DNA of 39,878 nucleotides from Firmicutes bacterium UBA5227 (GCA_002409285.1 DHUT01000100.1:56790-96667), one strand, 5' to 3'. Shown: positions 9,157-17,638, numbered from the stretch's first letter. A program made the numbers and translations. Notes: generated by a model from the letters alone, not told the origin.

Positions 9157-9250
9157 TCAGGAAAATCTAAGGGGGTAAGAAGCAGAGCCGGGGCACTTTT
9201 TACTGGCAAATGAGAGGGAACTGGGAGAATGTAAGATAAAGTAAAGGTTT

Positions 9251-9287
9251 AAGGGGCTGTTGCATGAACGTAATGTGACAACCCCTT
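9251..9287 (+). other. GC-rich hairpin after the binding-protein gene
   Basis: AAGGGG (9251-9256) pairs with CCCCTT (9282-9287), and TGT/ACA extends the stem past one mismatch. No T-run follows, so terminator function is uncertain. Apart from this and the promoter near 9375, I see nothing in the 9157-9444 gap. Confidence 0.4.
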
Positions 9288-9374
9288 CAAAAATGCGATT
9301 TAATAGTAATCTTAATACATCTATAGCAATGTTAGCAAGGGCAAAAATATATAGAAATATGCTTATGAATATGC

Positions 9375-9380
9375 TATACT
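9375..9380 (+). promoter_or_regulatory. Probable extended -10 promoter of the RocR-like gene
   Basis: TATACT at 9375-9380 is preceded by TGC in the extended -10 arrangement (TGCTATACT). The -35 region is weak. The start of transcription would be near 9387, 58 bases ahead of the ATG at 9445, so the regulator appears to have its own housekeeping promoter. Confidence 0.45.
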
Positions 9381-9444
9381 TTAAGTATGAAAAAACAGAG
9401 TGCATTATATAATACAGCTAATTTACAGTTACGGTGGTGTTATT

Positions 9445-10794
9445 ATGGATATTGTTACTTCAGAAAGTAAGCTTACGGAATATGAAGATATAGTCGTAGT
9501 TGATAATAACGGAATAATTATTTACTATGATATGGCAAATATTCGCATGTTTGATCTAAAACCCGAGGAAATCATTGGTAAAAAGGTAACTTCTCTTTAT
9601 AAAAATGTTGATGATGACACGAGTACTATTATGAAAGCTGTAAAAACTGGTGTTTCAACCTGTGACTTTAAAGAGAAGCTGATAACTAAAAAGAATAATA
9701 CTGTATTTCAGATAGGCTCTACGTTTACCATTACGGATGGCGAAAAAATAATGGGAGCAATCGAATTTTCAAAATATCTTTATACAAAGGATACAATCAA
9801 TCAAATTAAGAACCATGCTGTTCATAAAATATATAGGAAAAATAATACTATATATACTATTGATGATATTAAAACATCAAGCTCTAAAATTGAATCTATA
9901 AAAGAAAAAATTAGAAAAGTAGGTAAAACGGATTCTTCTGTCTTGATTTGCGGAAGTACCGGTACAGGAAAAGAAATGGTAGCACAGTCTATTCATAACT
10001 GCAGTGAAAGAAGAAACCAGCCATTTATTTCTCTTAATTGTGCAGCTATTCCTCAAAATCTTCTTGAGAGTACTCTTTTTGGTACGGTAAAAGGAAGTTA
10101 TACCGGAGCTGAAGACAGGATGGGTTTGTTTGAAGTTGCGGATAATGGAACTTTGTTCCTGGATGAGATAAGTTCCATGGAGCCTATTATGCAGGTGAAG
10201 CTATTAAAGGCAATTGAAGAAAATCAAATAAGAAGGGTAGGGGGTAACAAGAACATAATAATTGATGTTCGCATCATTGCTGCAATAAACAAAGATCCTA
10301 AGAAACTCATTGATAATGGTGAATTCAGAAGCGATTTGTTTTTCAGGCTTTCCGTAATTCAAATAAACCTTCCACGTCTTAAGGAGAGACCATGTGATAT
10401 TGAATTCCTTACAAAATATTTTATTGACTTCTATAACGAAAAGTTAAATATGTCAATAAATGAAATAAAACCTGAAGTTATGGATGTGTTTATGAATTAT
10501 GATTGGCCGGGTAATGTCAGGGAGCTTAAAAATATAATTGAGGGTGCTTTTAATAGTACAGCAGATAATAATATAAAACTTGAAGATATACCCTACAGGT
10601 TATTTGAAGTGCCTGTAAAGGAATCAAATTTCTGTGATGCTGAAAGCGTAGGGCTTACCAGATATCTACAGCATTGTGAACGGGAAATTATAAAACATAC
10701 TATTGAAAAATATGAAGGCAATATGTCTGAGGCGGCAAGGCAGCTTAAAATATCAAGGCAGCTTTTAAAATACAAAATAGAAAAATACCTATAA
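9445..10794 (+). CDS. RocR-like sigma-54-dependent transcriptional activator (PAS, AAA+, Fis-type HTH)
   Basis: A 449-residue enhancer-binding protein. A PAS-like sensor fills the first ~120 residues (IVVVDNNGIIIYYD). The AAA+ domain follows, with Walker A GSTGTGKE near residue 170, Walker B GTLFLDEI near 240, and the sigma-54 contact loop as GSYTGA (canonical GAFTGA) near 217. The C-terminus is a Fis-type helix-turn-helix with MSEAARQLKISRQLLKYKIEKYL-like spacing of residues, about 428-449. Architecture and length match RocR, the activator of arginine/ornithine breakdown. The likely target is the sigma-54 promoter at 5399 with its paired inverted repeats. The ATG at 9445 follows a weak GGTGGTG site; an upstream GTG at 9400 is less likely. 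Inducer identity is inferred only. Confidence 0.88.
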   Translation: MDIVTSESKLTEYEDIVVVDNNGIIIYYDMANIRMFDLKPEEIIGKKVTSLYKNVDDDTSTIMKAVKTGVSTCDFKEKLITKKNNTVFQIGSTFTITDGEKIMGAIEFSKYLYTKDTINQIKNHAVHKIYRKNNTIYTIDDIKTSSSKIESIKEKIRKVGKTDSSVLICGSTGTGKEMVAQSIHNCSERRNQPFISLNCAAIPQNLLESTLFGTVKGSYTGAEDRMGLFEVADNGTLFLDEISSMEPIMQVKLLKAIEENQIRRVGGNKNIIIDVRIIAAINKDPKKLIDNGEFRSDLFFRLSVIQINLPRLKERPCDIEFLTKYFIDFYNEKLNMSINEIKPEVMDVFMNYDWPGNVRELKNIIEGAFNSTADNNIKLEDIPYRLFEVPVKESNFCDAESVGLTRYLQHCEREIIKHTIEKYEGNMSEAARQLKISRQLLKYKIEKYL

Positions 10795-10827
10795 AATAGT
10801 TTGCAGAAAGGCGGAATATATACTGAT

Positions 10828-10941
10828 GTGCGTAGTTTTTCCAAATTCGAAAGGCAGTATGTATATGCCTATCATATTTTTCACATAAGGTACTTTAATG
10901 AAACTCTTAATATTCTTTTTGATGAAGAATCTGAAGAATAA
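10828..10941 (+). CDS. Small ORF of unknown function, in frame with the RocR-like gene
   Basis: After the TAA of the RocR-like gene (10792-10794) the same frame stays open for 48 more codons, to TAA 10939-10941. Starting from GTG 10828 it would give 37 residues, beginning MRSFSKFERQYVYAY and ending ILFDEESEE. AAGGCGG at 10808-10814 is a poor ribosome site at long spacing. The composition looks like real protein, so this may be a remnant of a longer gene. I do not recognise it. It lies in the 359-base gap before the pyrophosphatase gene. Confidence 0.25.
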   Translation: MRSFSKFERQYVYAYHIFHIRYFNETLNILFDEESEE

Positions 10942-11004
10942 TAAAATACATTATTAAAATCATAAAACTTCGAAAATATAAATCTATTGCAAGTTATAAT
11001 TTTT

Positions 11005-11154
11005 ATGGAATATAGCAATTATTTTGAAAACTTTCTTAATGCTTGTACTGCTTGCTGCAGGAAACGCTTTGGTTTAATAGCAAAAGACTTTCAACGCGGT
11101 AAGCTGCAGCAGTCGATTTATCAGTTTATAGATGAATGGAAAGCGGTGAGGTAA
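11005..11154 (+). CDS. Small hypothetical ORF coupled to the HAM1-like gene
   Basis: A 49-residue ORF (begins MEYSNYFENFLNACTACCRK, ends YQFIDEWKAVR) whose TAA stop overlaps the next ATG as TAATG, the arrangement of translational coupling. It carries a CTACC cysteine cluster and basic residues. I see no ribosome site before the ATG, and the frame is also open for a short way upstream, so it may be the 3' piece of a decayed gene. Function unknown. Confidence 0.35.
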   Translation: MEYSNYFENFLNACTACCRKRFGLIAKDFQRGKLQQSIYQFIDEWKAVR

Positions 11155-11840
11155 TGATACTTGATATTAAATGCAGAATAAATGATTTAGATGAAGATGC
11201 TGTGCTTGATAGTGATTATGTGCAGAAATTGCCGATTACTTTGCTGTTCGGCACAAGCAATGAGGCAAAATTGAGTACTATGAGAAAACATTTGACAGGA
11301 CTAAATATAAATATAATCGGCTTGAATGACATTGATATTAAATTGCCTGACATTGACGAAAGCGGAAGTAATCCGCTTGACAATGCTAAAATCAAGGCTG
11401 AGGATTATTACATTGCAACAGGCATTCCTGTATTCTCCTGTGATTCAGGTCTATATATAAAAGAAGCACCCGATGAGCTTCAGCCGGGGGTTCATGTTCG
11501 CAATATTGGCGGAAGATATCTTGATGACGAAGAAATGATTGAGTATTATGGAAAACTTGCGGAGCGATTTGGAGGGCAAATGACTGTACGATATAAAAAC
11601 GGCATTTGTCTTGTAAAGAGTAAAACGGAAATATATGAATATATGGGTGATGATATTGCGGGAGAAGAATTTATCATCTCATCAAAACCACACCCACGCA
11701 GGACAAAGGGTTTTCCTCTTGACAGTCTTTCCGTACATATTAATACCGGAAAATATTATTTCGATATGGACGAGCTTAAGGACCGCTCGAGTATGGATGA
11801 GGGTTTTAGGAATTTCTTTATCCGGACGCTTGAATTGTAG
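11154..11840 (+). CDS. HAM1/RdgB-family non-canonical purine NTP pyrophosphatase, divergent
   Basis: A 228-residue protein with the HAM1 (RdgB) pattern. FGTSNEAKLSTM near residue 36 is the substrate-binding TSNxxKL motif. PDIDESGSNPLDNAKIKAEDYY matches the ExGxxxxxNAxxKAxxY block, CDSGLYI stands where DDSGL is usual, and FPLDSLS lies near the end. The family hydrolyses ITP, XTP and dITP to monophosphates, keeping deaminated purines out of DNA and RNA. The first ~30 residues are an extra extension, and the N-terminus of the usual DDSG motif is changed to CDSG, so substrate preference may differ. ATG 11154 overlaps the preceding stop (TAATG), with GGTGAGG just before it. An in-frame ATG at 11136 is an alternative start. 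Confidence 0.7.
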   Translation: MILDIKCRINDLDEDAVLDSDYVQKLPITLLFGTSNEAKLSTMRKHLTGLNINIIGLNDIDIKLPDIDESGSNPLDNAKIKAEDYYIATGIPVFSCDSGLYIKEAPDELQPGVHVRNIGGRYLDDEEMIEYYGKLAERFGGQMTVRYKNGICLVKSKTEIYEYMGDDIAGEEFIISSKPHPRRTKGFPLDSLSVHINTGKYYFDMDELKDRSSMDEGFRNFFIRTLEL

Positions 11841-11986
11841 TATAGCTGAAAGCATTCAGCCCTGAGGAGTAAAATTTATTTATTATGATTTATTCTTTAT
11901 AGCTGCTGGCTGTCTGATGAATAATCAAACTTTACGTACTGCCCCAAGTATGATAGACTATACAGTATTATGAGGCGGAGGTAATT

Positions 11987-12295
11987 ATGGCATTAAGGAT
12001 TGTAATGTATTTCGGACTGCTGGCTGTGGGATGGCTTTTAAGGAGCAAGGGCCTGATTAATGAAAAACTTACAGGTAAAATCTCACATATTCAGACAGTG
12101 ATTTTATTTGGACTTATATTTATAATGGGTGTAAGGCTTGGTATGGACGAGCAGGTAGTTTCGTCAATAGGACAGATTGGTGTTATGGCGGCTGCGTTTG
12201 CGATTGTAACTTCAGGTTTCAGCATTCTTCTTGTTTATCTGTCAAGGAAAAGATTTTTTAAAGGCGAAGGATTTACAGGAGGTAAGAATGACTAA
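11987..12295 (+). CDS. lysO: LysO-family exporter, N-terminal subunit (split gene)
   Basis: A 102-residue membrane protein with about three hydrophobic segments, matching the N-terminal part of LysO (YbjE, DUF340), which exports L-lysine. In E. coli LysO is a single chain of roughly 300 residues; here the second part is a separate gene overlapping this one by 8 bases. Each half has its own ribosome site (GGCGGAGG before ATG 11987), so this is a true two-gene form and not a frameshift. The leader is too short for a lysine riboswitch and none is seen. Confidence 0.75.
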   Translation: MALRIVMYFGLLAVGWLLRSKGLINEKLTGKISHIQTVILFGLIFIMGVRLGMDEQVVSSIGQIGVMAAAFAIVTSGFSILLVYLSRKRFFKGEGFTGGKND

Positions 12296-12887
12296 AAAGA
12301 TATTGATTGTTCTGACTGCAGGCATATTGGCAGGATTATTCATAATGCCGGAAGTAGTTTATGATAAAACAGGACTTCTCATGGATGTGGGATTGTGTCT
12401 TCTGCTGTTTTTTGTGGGTATTGATTTGGGTGGCAACAAGGATATTTTTAAGAACCTGAAATCTGTTGGTTTTAAAATACTTATTGTACCTGCGGCAACA
12501 ATAATAGGAAGCCTGATAGGCGGCATAGTATGCAGCATAATATTTAAGCTGGATATATTCGGCTCCCTGGCAATTGCTTCCGGTATGTCATGGTATACCT
12601 TGTCCGCAATAATTATAACACCTATATCATCCCAGCTTGGTGCGGTTGCATTTCTGACTAATGTGTTCAGGGAAGTGCTGGCTTTCGTCAGCATACCTTT
12701 TATTGCAAAGCATATAGGGTATTTAGAAACCATAGGTGCAGGAGCGGCAATAAGTATGGATACGGGACTGCCTATGATAACAAAAAATACAAACCAGGAA
12801 GTTGCGGTAATTTCATTTATCAGCGGAGTTATTATATCACTGGCAGTAACGGTGCTGGTGCCAATTTTTGTAGGAATGATAAACTAA
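12288..12887 (+). CDS. LysO-family exporter, C-terminal subunit
   Basis: A 199-residue, highly hydrophobic protein matching the larger C-terminal part of LysO. It has the conserved GIDLGGN segment and SGMSWYTLSAI, equivalent to the GWYSLS motif of the family, plus MDTGLPMI near the end. It should pair with the product of the overlapping upstream gene to form a lysine (or lysine analogue) exporter in the membrane. The start is ATG 12288, five bases after AGGAGG (12277-12282); the overlap ATGACTAA implies coupled translation. Protection from lysine-rich peptides released by peptidases would suit this gene set, but that is inference. Confidence 0.8.
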   Translation: MTKKILIVLTAGILAGLFIMPEVVYDKTGLLMDVGLCLLLFFVGIDLGGNKDIFKNLKSVGFKILIVPAATIIGSLIGGIVCSIIFKLDIFGSLAIASGMSWYTLSAIIITPISSQLGAVAFLTNVFREVLAFVSIPFIAKHIGYLETIGAGAAISMDTGLPMITKNTNQEVAVISFISGVIISLAVTVLVPIFVGMIN

Positions 12888-12913
12888 TAAATGAGTAATT
12901 AAGGAGTAAAATA

Positions 12914-13540
12914 ATGACCAGAATATACTTGACCAGACACGGGGAAACGGAGTGGAACAGGCAAAAAAGATTCCAGGGAAGCAAAAACTCCGAATTAACA
13001 GAAAAGGGAATACTGGCTGCTGAACTTTTAGCATCCCGTGTGGAAGAAATTGATTTGGACTGCATAATTTCAAGCCCTCTTAAAAGAGCTTATCAAACGG
13101 CGGAAATTGTGAGAGGAAACAAAGGAATTGACATTGTAAAATGCGACGGCTTCAAGGAAATTAACCTGGGAGATTTTGAAGGTATGCGATGGGATGAAAT
13201 TGAGGATTTACATGGAGATGTTCTTAACAAAATCACAGATGACCCATTTGATAACCGGTATCCCAACGGTGAAAATTTAATGGAGTTTTATAACAGAGTT
13301 GAAAATTCCTTAAGGGAAATAATTGAAAAATTCAGAGATAAAAGTGTTTTAATAGTGGCTCACGGAGGTACGATAAACTGTATCCTGTCATATTTTCGAG
13401 GTGTTAAAATAAATAAGAACTGGATGGGCCATGTTGCTGAAAATTGCAGTCTCTCATGCTTTGAAGTTAATAAAGCGGGAGTAAGAGAAATATTTTTTAA
13501 TGATACGGAACATTTAAGAGGTATTACTGCTTATAATTAA
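12914..13540 (+). CDS. Histidine phosphatase family protein (phosphoglycerate-mutase-like)
   Basis: A 208-residue cytoplasmic enzyme of the histidine phosphatase superfamily. The catalytic RHG motif is in YLTRHGETEWN near residue 9, the proton-donor glutamate is in the EINLGDFEG region near 80, and the second histidine is in VAHGGTINCIL near 150. Such proteins remove phosphate from small molecules; members include alpha-ribazole phosphatase (CobC) and general phosphatases. Sequence alone does not choose between these, and no cobalamin synthesis genes lie nearby. AAGGAG precedes ATG 12914. It probably belongs to the lysO transcript and is followed by a terminator at 13625. Confidence 0.85.
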   Translation: MTRIYLTRHGETEWNRQKRFQGSKNSELTEKGILAAELLASRVEEIDLDCIISSPLKRAYQTAEIVRGNKGIDIVKCDGFKEINLGDFEGMRWDEIEDLHGDVLNKITDDPFDNRYPNGENLMEFYNRVENSLREIIEKFRDKSVLIVAHGGTINCILSYFRGVKINKNWMGHVAENCSLSCFEVNKAGVREIFFNDTEHLRGITAYN

Positions 13541-13557
13541 AGCTGCAGGCTGTCGAA

Positions 13558-13571
13558 ATTTCCCGGGAAAT
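13558..13571. repeat. 14-bp perfect palindrome ATTTCCCGGGAAAT
   Basis: A loop-free palindrome 18 bases after the histidine phosphatase stop. Its symmetry suggests a dimeric protein site, but it lies downstream of one gene and about 210 bases before the next promoter, so its role is unknown. Confidence 0.35.
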
Positions 13572-13624
13572 GTAAAAACATACTGAATAAACCTCAAAAA
13601 TAATTAAATAGTATAACATATTTA

Positions 13625-13664
13625 AATCAATTTGCTTTTAAAATATAGCAGATTGATTTTTTTT
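13625..13664 (+). terminator. Rho-independent terminator after the histidine phosphatase gene
   Basis: AATCAATTTGCT (13625-13636) pairs with AGCAGATTGATT (13647-13658) as a 12-base stem with one G-U pair and a 10-base loop, followed by eight T residues (13657-13664). Confidence 0.88.
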
Positions 13665-13779
13665 AGAACATATTGCATAATAATAAAAGGCTGAAAACGA
13701 TACCGTGAGTTGTTTTATTAACCATATCGAATAAAATAAAGCATCTTAAATGAAAATCTAATTATATTAAATTATTATG

Positions 13780-13808
13780 TTGAAAAGTTAATAAAATAAT
13801 GTTAGACT
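13780..13808 (+). promoter_or_regulatory. Probable sigma-A promoter of pyc
   Basis: TTGAAA (13780-13785) and TAGACT (13803-13808) with a 17-base spacer, about 45 bases before the pyc start. Together with the terminator at 13625 and the palindrome at 13558 this accounts for the 318-base gap 13541-13858. Confidence 0.5.
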
Positions 13809-13858
13809 ATTTTTCATAATGATTGATGCTGAATGCTATTGGATATGAGGAGGAAAGG

Positions 13859-16800
13859 ATGAAAAAATTTAAAAGAGTCCTGGTAGCAAACCGTGGCGAA
13901 ATTGCCATCAGAGTTTTCAGGGCATGTGAAGAGCTTGGAATAAGAAGCGTTGCAATTTATTCGGAAGAAGATAAAAATTCCCTTTTTAGAACAAAGGCTG
14001 ATGAAGCTTATCAAATAGGCAAAAATAAAAAACCTGTTGATGCTTATTTAGGGATAGATGAAATAATAGCTCTGGCTAAGTCCAAGGGAGTTGATGCAAT
14101 CCATCCGGGCTACGGATTTTTGTCCGAAAATGTTGAATTTGCCCAAAAATGCGAGGAAGAAGGAATTGTGTTCATAGGTCCTGACCATATTATGATGAGC
14201 AAGCTGGGAGATAAAATTAAATCTAAATTAGTGGCAAATTCTGTTGGAGTACCTACGGTTCCGGGAATTGAAGAGGCTGTTAAGTCAGAAGATGAGGCAA
14301 AGAAATTTGCTGATTTCTGCGGATATCCTGTAATTTTAAAGGCTTCCGCAGGCGGAGGCGGAAGGGGTATACGTATAGCCTGGAGAGAAGAAGACCTTTT
14401 AAGAGAGTTCAGAAGCGCCCAGAGTGAAGCAAGAAAGGCTTTTGGCATTGACGATATATTTATAGAAAAATATCTGGAAAAGCCAAAGCATATAGAGGTA
14501 CAAGTACTGGGGGATAGTTACGGCAATATTGTACATTTGTTTGAAAGAGACTGCTCCATACAGAGAAGACATCAAAAAGTCGTGGAATTTACACCTGCAC
14601 TGAGCATTACAGATGAACAGAGAAACGCCATCTGTCAGGATGCACTGAAGTTGGCAAGAGCGGTAAACTACAGAAATGCAGGAACATTGGAGTTTTTGGC
14701 TGATAAAAACGGCAATCACTATTTTATTGAAATGAATCCCAGAATACAGGTTGAACATACCGTAACGGAAATGGTAACGGGAATTGACATCGTTCAGGCG
14801 CAGATTCTTATTTCTCAGGGATACAGGCTTGATTCTGAGGAAATAAATATTAAATCCCAGGAAGATATAAAACAAAACGGATACGCCATACAGTGCAGGG
14901 TAACCACGGAGGATCCCGCAAATAATTTTGCTCCTGATACGGGAAAGATAGACATATACCGAACAGGCTCAGGTTTTGGAGTCAGGCTTGACGGTGGGAA
15001 CGGATTTACCGGTGCCGTTATAAGCCCATATTATGACAGCCTGCTGGTTAAGGTAATATCTCATGGCAGGACATTTAATGATGCCATCAACAAGAATGCC
15101 AGGGCATTAAAGGAGCTTGAGGTTCACGGAGTTAAAACAAACATAGGATTTTTACTGAACGTGCTTAATCATGATACCTTTAAAAATGGTCAATGCAATA
15201 CAGGATTTATAGCTGACAACCCATCTCTTCTGAATGTAAGAGGGGGAGAAGACAAAGAGCTGAAGGTACTGAGTTATATAGGAAATATTGTGGTCAATGA
15301 GACTAAGGGAGTTAAGCCTCAGTTTGATGTTCCCAGGATTCCTGAACTAAAGAACAAGGAAATAAAGACCGGGCTTAAGCAGTTGTTAGATGAAAAGGGT
15401 CCAAAGGCGGTTTCTGATTATGTTCTGAATCAAAAAAAACTTCTTCTTACTGACACTACCATGCGTGATGCCCATCAGTCGCTGATGGCAACCAGAGTAC
15501 GCACTGTTGACATGGAGAAAATCGCACCGGCAATGGCGGATATGGCAAATGATTTATTTTCCGTTGAAATGTGGGGGGGAGCCACATATGATGTGGCATA
15601 CAGGTTTTTGAAAGAAGACCCCTGGGAGAGGCTTAGTACATTAAGAGAAAAAATGCCTAACATTTTGTTTCAGATGCTTTTAAGGGGAGCCAATGCGGTA
15701 GGGTATAAGAACTATCCGGATAATGTAATCAGGCAATTTGTCAGGATCTCAGCCAGAGACGGTATTGACGTTTTTCGTATATTCGACTCACTTAACTGGA
15801 TTGATGGCATGGAAATCGCAATTGACGAGGTGCTGAATCAGAATAAAATAGCAGAAGCAAGTATATGTTACACCGGAGATATACTTGATGAAACAAGAGA
15901 TAAATATTCACTCAAATATTATGTGGATTTAGCTAAAAAGCTTGAAAAAAGAGGAGCACATATTCTCGCAATCAAGGATATGTCGGCGCTGTTGAAACCC
16001 ATGGCTGCGGACAAGCTGGTAAGAGCGTTAAAAAATGAACTTTCTATACCTGTTCACCTTCATACCCACGATACCAGCGGAAATGGCGTTGTAACCGTAT
16101 ATGCGGCGGCAAACGCAGGAGTCGATATAGTTGATACGGCATTTAATTCAATGGCAGGCCTGACAAGCCAGCCGCCTTTGAATTCGGTTATAGCGGCTTT
16201 AAATAACACTGACAGAGATACAATGCTTAATCTGGACGATATGCAGGAAATTTCTGATTACTGGGAAGCTGTAAGACAGGTTTATAATAAGTTTGAATCA
16301 GGCTTGAAAACAGGAACCGCGGAAATTTACAAATATGAAATTCCCGGAGGTCAGTATTCCAATCTGAAGCCTCAGGTTGAAAGCTTTGGGCTGGGACACA
16401 GGTTCGAAGAAGTAAAGGAGATGTTCAAGACCGTAAACGACATGCTTGGAGACATAGTAAAGGTAACACCTTCATCAAAGGCAGTGGGGGATATGGCAAT
16501 ATTCATGATCCAAAATGACCTGACTCCTGAAAATATTTATGAAAGGGCAAGGGATATGGACTTTCCTGATTCAATAGTGTCATATTTCGAAGGAATGATG
16601 GGTCAGCCCGAGGGAGGTTTCCCCAAGGACCTTCAAAGACTCGTTCTGAAAGGTAAGGAGCCAATTACCTGCAGACCGGGCGAGCTTCTGCCTCCGGAAG
16701 ATTTTGATGCTGTTAAGAAAATGCTCGGAGAAAAATACGGACTGGAAGGTACAGATGAAGAAGCATTGAGCTATGCACTGTATCCCAAGGTTTTTGAGGA

Positions 16801-17287
16801 TTATCTGAAAAACATCAAAACAGAAGGCAGTTTCAGATTTATGGGAAGTGATATATTCTTCCACGGTCTTGAAGAAGGGGAAACCTGCGAAGTAAAAGTT
16901 GCGGAAGGTCATAAGCTGATAATTAAGCTTGTACAGGTAAAAATCAATGATGACGGCACTAAGGATTTAGCATTTGAAGTAAACGGCAACAGAAGAGTTA
17001 TAACGGTAAAGGATAAAAATGCCGTAAATTTAAAGAGCGCATCAATTGAAAAGGTTATGGCTGATACAGGAAACCAGTATGAAATCGGCGCAAACATCCC
17101 CGGCAATGTTTATAAAATACTTGTTAAGCAAGGGGACAAGGTTGAATCGGGACAGCCCATAGCAGTATTGGAAGCCATGAAGATGGAAACTAATGTCCTG
17201 GCTCCTCTGGCAGGAACAGTCGCTAAAATTCATGTCAAAGAAGGACAAAAAGTCATATCCGGTGAACTGATAGCTGAATTAGAATAA
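13859..17287 (+). CDS. pyc: Pyruvate carboxylase
   Basis: A 1142-residue single-chain pyruvate carboxylase, full length for the family. It carboxylates pyruvate to oxaloacetate using ATP, bicarbonate and biotin, feeding anabolism. Domains in order: biotin carboxylase (KRVLVANRGEIAIR at the start, glycine-rich KASAGGGGRGIRI, then EMNPRIQVEHTVTE), carboxyltransferase (LLTDTTMRDAHQSL near residue 530) and a C-terminal biotinyl domain with EAMKMET, biotin on K1108. The ATG at 13859 is placed by GAGGAGG just upstream; an in-frame ATG at 13823 lies before the ribosome site. It stands alone between a terminator at 13625 and one at 17290. The adjacent genes do not suggest a pathway link. Confidence 0.97.
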   Translation: MKKFKRVLVANRGEIAIRVFRACEELGIRSVAIYSEEDKNSLFRTKADEAYQIGKNKKPVDAYLGIDEIIALAKSKGVDAIHPGYGFLSENVEFAQKCEEEGIVFIGPDHIMMSKLGDKIKSKLVANSVGVPTVPGIEEAVKSEDEAKKFADFCGYPVILKASAGGGGRGIRIAWREEDLLREFRSAQSEARKAFGIDDIFIEKYLEKPKHIEVQVLGDSYGNIVHLFERDCSIQRRHQKVVEFTPALSITDEQRNAICQDALKLARAVNYRNAGTLEFLADKNGNHYFIEMNPRIQVEHTVTEMVTGIDIVQAQILISQGYRLDSEEINIKSQEDIKQNGYAIQCRVTTEDPANNFAPDTGKIDIYRTGSGFGVRLDGGNGFTGAVISPYYDSLLVKVISHGRTFNDAINKNARALKELEVHGVKTNIGFLLNVLNHDTFKNGQCNTGFIADNPSLLNVRGGEDKELKVLSYIGNIVVNETKGVKPQFDVPRIPELKNKEIKTGLKQLLDEKGPKAVSDYVLNQKKLLLTDTTMRDAHQSLMATRVRTVDMEKIAPAMADMANDLFSVEMWGGATYDVAYRFLKEDPWERLSTLREKMPNILFQMLLRGANAVGYKNYPDNVIRQFVRISARDGIDVFRIFDSLNWIDGMEIAIDEVLNQNKIAEASICYTGDILDETRDKYSLKYYVDLAKKLEKRGAHILAIKDMSALLKPMAADKLVRALKNELSIPVHLHTHDTSGNGVVTVYAAANAGVDIVDTAFNSMAGLTSQPPLNSVIAALNNTDRDTMLNLDDMQEISDYWEAVRQVYNKFESGLKTGTAEIYKYEIPGGQYSNLKPQVESFGLGHRFEEVKEMFKTVNDMLGDIVKVTPSSKAVGDMAIFMIQNDLTPENIYERARDMDFPDSIVSYFEGMMGQPEGGFPKDLQRLVLKGKEPITCRPGELLPPEDFDAVKKMLGEKYGLEGTDEEALSYALYPKVFEDYLKNIKTEGSFRFMGSDIFFHGLEEGETCEVKVAEGHKLIIKLVQVKINDDGTKDLAFEVNGNRRVITVKDKNAVNLKSASIEKVMADTGNQYEIGANIPGNVYKILVKQGDKVESGQPIAVLEAMKMETNVLAPLAGTVAKIHVKEGQKVISGELIAELE

Positions 17288-17288
17288 A

Positions 17289-17336
17289 AAAATCCGGAGA
17301 CGTACTTTCAAAATGTGCGTTTCCGGATTTTTTATT
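17289..17336 (+). terminator. Strong rho-independent terminator of pyc
   Basis: A stem of about 16 base pairs with two G-U pairs (AAATCCGGAGACG on the left, CGTTTCCGGATTT on the right) spans roughly 17289-17331 and ends in a T-rich tail. Confidence 0.9.
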
Positions 17337-17448
17337 TTAAAGAGAATCTCAGAACTTCAAAAGTTGAACCCTTCGCCAACTCTCAGGATGCCGGTGTGAA
17401 CTGTAAGTAACATATGATTATAATTTAACATTTAAATTAATCAAATAT

Positions 17449-17483
17449 TTGTAAACGTGAATACTTGTGGTATAATTGTTTAC
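17449..17483 (+). promoter_or_regulatory. Promoter with flanking inverted repeat, upstream of the PadR remnant
   Basis: An extended -10 (TGGTATAAT, TATAAT at 17471-17476) with TTGTAA at 17449-17454 (16-base spacer). An inverted repeat, GTAAAC (17451-17456) and GTTTAC (17478-17483), brackets the promoter, a plausible operator for the regulator that once followed. The promoter looks intact although the genes behind it are broken. Confidence 0.5.
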
Positions 17484-17524
17484 AGGTAGTATACAAGAAT
17501 AGGTACAGTTAAGCGGAGGTTTCT

Positions 17525-17638
17525 ATGTATGTTGAAATAATTGTATTGTCCCAGATTTGTAGCGAACCCGAGTATGGATATGAAATAAAAAAATATAAAC
17601 AAGATTTTGGTAGGGTAAAAAATGAGGAGGGGCAATGA
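17525..17638 (+). pseudogene. PadR-family transcriptional regulator, truncated N-terminal remnant
   Basis: A 37-codon ORF beginning MYVEIIVLSQICSEPEYGYEI, which matches the first helices of PadR-type winged-helix regulators (hydrophobic helix, then a PxYGYEI motif). PadR proteins have about 100-180 residues; this one ends soon after the motif and lacks the rest of the winged helix and the dimerisation region. GCGGAGG at 17513-17519 is a good ribosome site. The TGA overlaps the ATG of the nitrilase remnant (ATGA), as in a coupled operon or a deletion junction. Confidence 0.6.

Noticed and set aside
9251..9287. GC-rich hairpin as an insertion-sequence end
   Set aside because: Only one copy, no transposase and no target duplication; a simple hairpin explains it.
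11841..11986. Lysine riboswitch ahead of the LysO genes
   Set aside because: The gap is 146 bases, too short for a lysine riboswitch, and none of its conserved motifs is visible.
17341..17410. CTCTCAGG and nearby bases suggest a glycine riboswitch fragment
   Set aside because: Only the short CTCTCAGG piece matches; the other conserved glycine aptamer blocks are missing and the flanking gene is a remnant. Not enough to call.
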